Below are positions 13,175 through 14,724 of a DNA stretch of 14,724 nucleotides, piece by piece (position 1 is the first letter of the stretch; every line of letters starts with the position of its first letter). The notes beneath the pieces are model-generated. The model made no database searches. It saw only the letters and a program-made list of their open reading frames with translations, and had not been told where the DNA came from. Source of the stretch: QHWK01 sp035315685 (GTDB lineage: Bacteria > Acidobacteriota > Vicinamibacteria > Vicinamibacterales > CAVVIG01); contig DATFXR010000156.1 of assembly GCA_035315685.1 (NCBI GenBank), forward strand, positions 1-14,724, written 5' to 3'. The position numbers and the translations under genes were made by a program.

Positions 13175-13963
13175 TCACCCACGCAGCCACGTTCCTTCGA
13201 ACACCACCTCAGCCCAGCCGGTGAGATAGACGTTGTCATCCCGCCACTCGACGCGCTGACGACCGCCCGGGGCGATCACCACGGCGTCGCGGGCGGCGCC
13301 GCCAAACGCCGCTGCGGCGATCAGCGCGGCACACGATCCGGTGCCAGACGAGGTCGTGGGGCCGACGCCGCGTTCCCAGATGAGAATCCGCACCGACTCC
13401 GGCGCCTCGACGTGGGCGAACTCGACGTTGGTGCGCTCGGGAAACATCTCGTGACGCTCGAGCGCAGGGCCAAGTCGCTGAAACCGCGCCTCGTCGGGCA
13501 GTGGACCGAGCGTCACGCACTGCGGATTGCCGAAGGTCATCACGGCGAGCGCGAGCCGCTCACCGGCAGCCGCCACAGTCACCTGCCGAAGATCGACAGG
13601 CACGCCCATCGCCGCCCGGAACGTGTGGCGCGCGCCGTCGCGCGCGATCCACTCGAGCTGCTTGGTGCCGCCCTCGGTCTCAATCGTCAGTCGTGGCTTC
13701 GGCCCGTCACGCAGAAGCAGCGCGGCGAGCCCGCGAACACCGTTCCCGGAGACCTCCGACCGACTGCCGTCCGCATTGAACAGTCGCATCGATGCCCCCC
13801 GGTCCGTCGGCGTGTACAGGATCAGCCCGTCTCCACCGATACCGGTATGCCGATCGCACAGCTCCCGGGCGAGTTCGGCATGCGCCAGACCAGTGGCATC
13901 TTCGTCGCGAACGTAGATGAAGTCGTTGCCGTAGGCGTGGGCTTTCGAAAAGTCGATCGTCAC
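13175..13963 (-). CDS. dapF: DapF-family epimerase with Ser in place of the first catalytic Cys
   Basis: This 262-residue protein has the two-lobed diaminopimelate epimerase fold, which interconverts LL- and meso-diaminopimelate for peptidoglycan and lysine. Family blocks are KAHAYGNDFIYV (7-18), GIGGDGLI (41-48), FNADGSRSEVSGNGVRGLA (62-80), MTFGNPQCV (142-150), NVEF and GTGSCAAL (207-214). DapF uses two cysteines, C73 and C217 in E. coli. Here the second is present (C211), but the first is Ser72 (codon TCC at 13750-13748, one base from TGC). It may be a divergent DapF or another amino-acid racemase. The start is GTG at 13963-13961, inside the methyltransferase stop (GTGA), which puts the N-terminus at the family position; extending upstream would enter methyltransferase sequence out of frame. 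No lysine-pathway genes are nearby. Confidence 0.88.
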   Translation of the reverse strand: MTIDFSKAHAYGNDFIYVRDEDATGLAHAELARELCDRHTGIGGDGLILYTPTDRGASMRLFNADGSRSEVSGNGVRGLAALLLRDGPKPRLTIETEGGTKQLEWIARDGARHTFRAAMGVPVDLRQVTVAAAGERLALAVMTFGNPQCVTLGPLPDEARFQRLGPALERHEMFPERTNVEFAHVEAPESVRILIWERGVGPTTSSGTGSCAALIAAAAFGGAARDAVVIAPGGRQRVEWRDDNVYLTGWAEVVFEGTWLRG

Positions 13964-14718
13964 TTGCGGCAGAAGGCGAGGAGGTGCCAGCCGAAGCGGC
14001 GGACGAGCGGGCGTGGCAGCGCGTTGAAGGTTCCGACGAACAGTCCGTTGTAGACGGCGCCCTTCCATCCGCCATGCAGCCGCGACGTCACGGGAAACCG
14101 CTCGGGGACGATCGTGACGGCCGAGAAGCCAGCGAGCAGCCGTCGGAATTCGCCAATGCTGAACTTCAAGAGCACCGGCGCATCGTCGTGTTCCAGCCCG
14201 ACCTTCATCAGCTTCGACAGCGCATTGAGCCACGACACCCGGTTGTAGACCTGGAAGATGGCCTCGCCGCCCGGTTTCAGGACCCGCCGGCATTCGGCGA
14301 CGAGTTTTTGCGGATTCGCCGTGTACTGGACAACCCCGTGGGCGTACACGAGGTCAAAGCGGTTGTCGGACAGCGGCAGCTGCTCCCCGTCGGCGACTTC
14401 GAAGGTGCCCTCGAGTCCCTGCTGCCTGAAGTTCGCACGGGCCAGCTCGATGGCTGATGCGGCCAGATCGACGCCGGTGACGGCGGCGCCGCCTTTCGCG
14501 AAGCGTGCCAGATCGACCCCGGCGCCGCAACCGACCTCCAGAACCGAACGGCCGCGATAGCCGTCAAAAGCGACGAGCCGGAGCAGGTGATGCAGCTTCT
14601 CGAAGTGGTACTGGTCGAGGTCGTCGAAGAAGCCGCGGGAGCCGACCGGATGGGTCGTGATCTCGAGATCGTGAATGTGGTGGTTCCAGTAGTCGCGTAC
14701 CGCCTCGGTCGTCGCCAC
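13960..14718 (-). CDS. Class I SAM-dependent methyltransferase
   Basis: This 252-residue protein has the Rossmann methyltransferase motifs: motif I VLEVGCGAGVDLARFA (59-74), the acidic GVDLAAS (about 82-88), DGEQLPLSDNRFDLVYAHGV (109-128) and post-III RRVLKPGGEA (143-152). The N-terminal RDYWNHHIHDLEITTHPVGS and the FFDDLDQYHFEKLHHL segment are shared by a group of small-molecule methyltransferases I cannot assign to a substrate; quinone, lipid or secondary-metabolite targets are all possible. The C-terminal third has hydrophobic helices (VYNGLFVGTFNALPRPLVRRF) that could contact membrane lipids. The frame stays open for the last 6 bases of the window, so the true start may be slightly upstream of the ATG at 14718. 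It overlaps dapF by 4 bases. Confidence 0.88.
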   Translation of the reverse strand: MATTEAVRDYWNHHIHDLEITTHPVGSRGFFDDLDQYHFEKLHHLLRLVAFDGYRGRSVLEVGCGAGVDLARFAKGGAAVTGVDLAASAIELARANFRQQGLEGTFEVADGEQLPLSDNRFDLVYAHGVVQYTANPQKLVAECRRVLKPGGEAIFQVYNRVSWLNALSKLMKVGLEHDDAPVLLKFSIGEFRRLLAGFSAVTIVPERFPVTSRLHGGWKGAVYNGLFVGTFNALPRPLVRRFGWHLLAFCRK

Positions 14719-14724
14719 GGACCA

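Noticed and set aside
13964..14293. Possible upstream extension of DapF
   Set aside because: The extension is an alternative frame of the methyltransferase, and GTG 13963 gives the normal DapF N-terminus.
1..14724. CRISPR arrays, tRNA, rRNA and transposase genes
   Set aside because: No regular spaced repeats, cloverleaf-like sequence or transposase-like protein was found by eye on either strand.

Overview
The window is a GC-rich bacterial chromosome segment with tightly packed genes, GTG starts and stop/start overlaps. It holds thirteen complete or near-complete protein genes plus the first 30 codons of a fourteenth. Protein style, scarce Shine-Dalgarno sites and intergenic islands of short repeated words suggest an Acidobacteriota genome, perhaps the Vicinamibacteria. 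That placement is inference; no rRNA or marker search could be run. I see no tRNA, rRNA, CRISPR array, transposase or phage gene.

Left block (1-5549, minus strand). Transcription runs from a secreted serine beta-lactamase-like hydrolase (4122-5549) to a TatD-family metal hydrolase (3320-4099), a trans-polyprenyl diphosphate synthase (2304-3296), NAD-dependent DNA ligase LigA (91-2202) and the start of a membrane-anchored or exported protein (1-91). Gaps are 22, 23 and 101 bp, and LigA shares one base with the next gene. LigA carries an in-frame insertion that encodes an 18-nt palindrome.

Centre (5550-8208). A small plus-strand gene of unknown role (5618-5980) stands divergent from the hydrolase and convergent with an arsenic cluster. 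The cluster is arsM (minus) divergent from arsR-arsN2-arsC (plus). It covers sensing, arsenate reduction, arsenite methylation and an arsenic-linked GNAT acetyltransferase, with no efflux pump in the window. Two copies of a TTCGTC-N-GCGAATATA motif lie in the arsM/arsR gap and are candidate ArsR operators.

Right-centre block (8276-11508, minus). larC (nickel-pincer cofactor nickel insertion) overlaps metG (methionyl-tRNA synthetase with a C-terminal tRNA-binding domain) by four bases. Upstream, on the same strand, is a RadC/JAMM-family gene (11667-12335). Divergent from it is a plus-strand DUF4398-like probable lipoprotein (12413-12997).

Right end (13175-14718, minus). A SAM methyltransferase overlaps a DapF-family epimerase by four bases. 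The epimerase has Ser instead of the first catalytic Cys, the most notable protein-level oddity here.

Recurrent non-coding theme. Five junctions carry short islands of repeated 7-13-nt words or long imperfect inverted repeats (2201-2286, 4107-4137, 5973-6012, 11523-11653, 13089-13163). Each begins within about 20 nt 3' of a stop codon, and two supply the stop codon. The islands differ in sequence but share placement, which suggests a genome-wide intergenic element class or terminator-like role. Two plus-strand genes (5618 and 12413) have a -10-like hexamer 6-7 nt before ATG, the layout expected of leaderless mRNAs. No gene-free stretch exceeds 300 bp; the largest is 177 bp (12998-13174).
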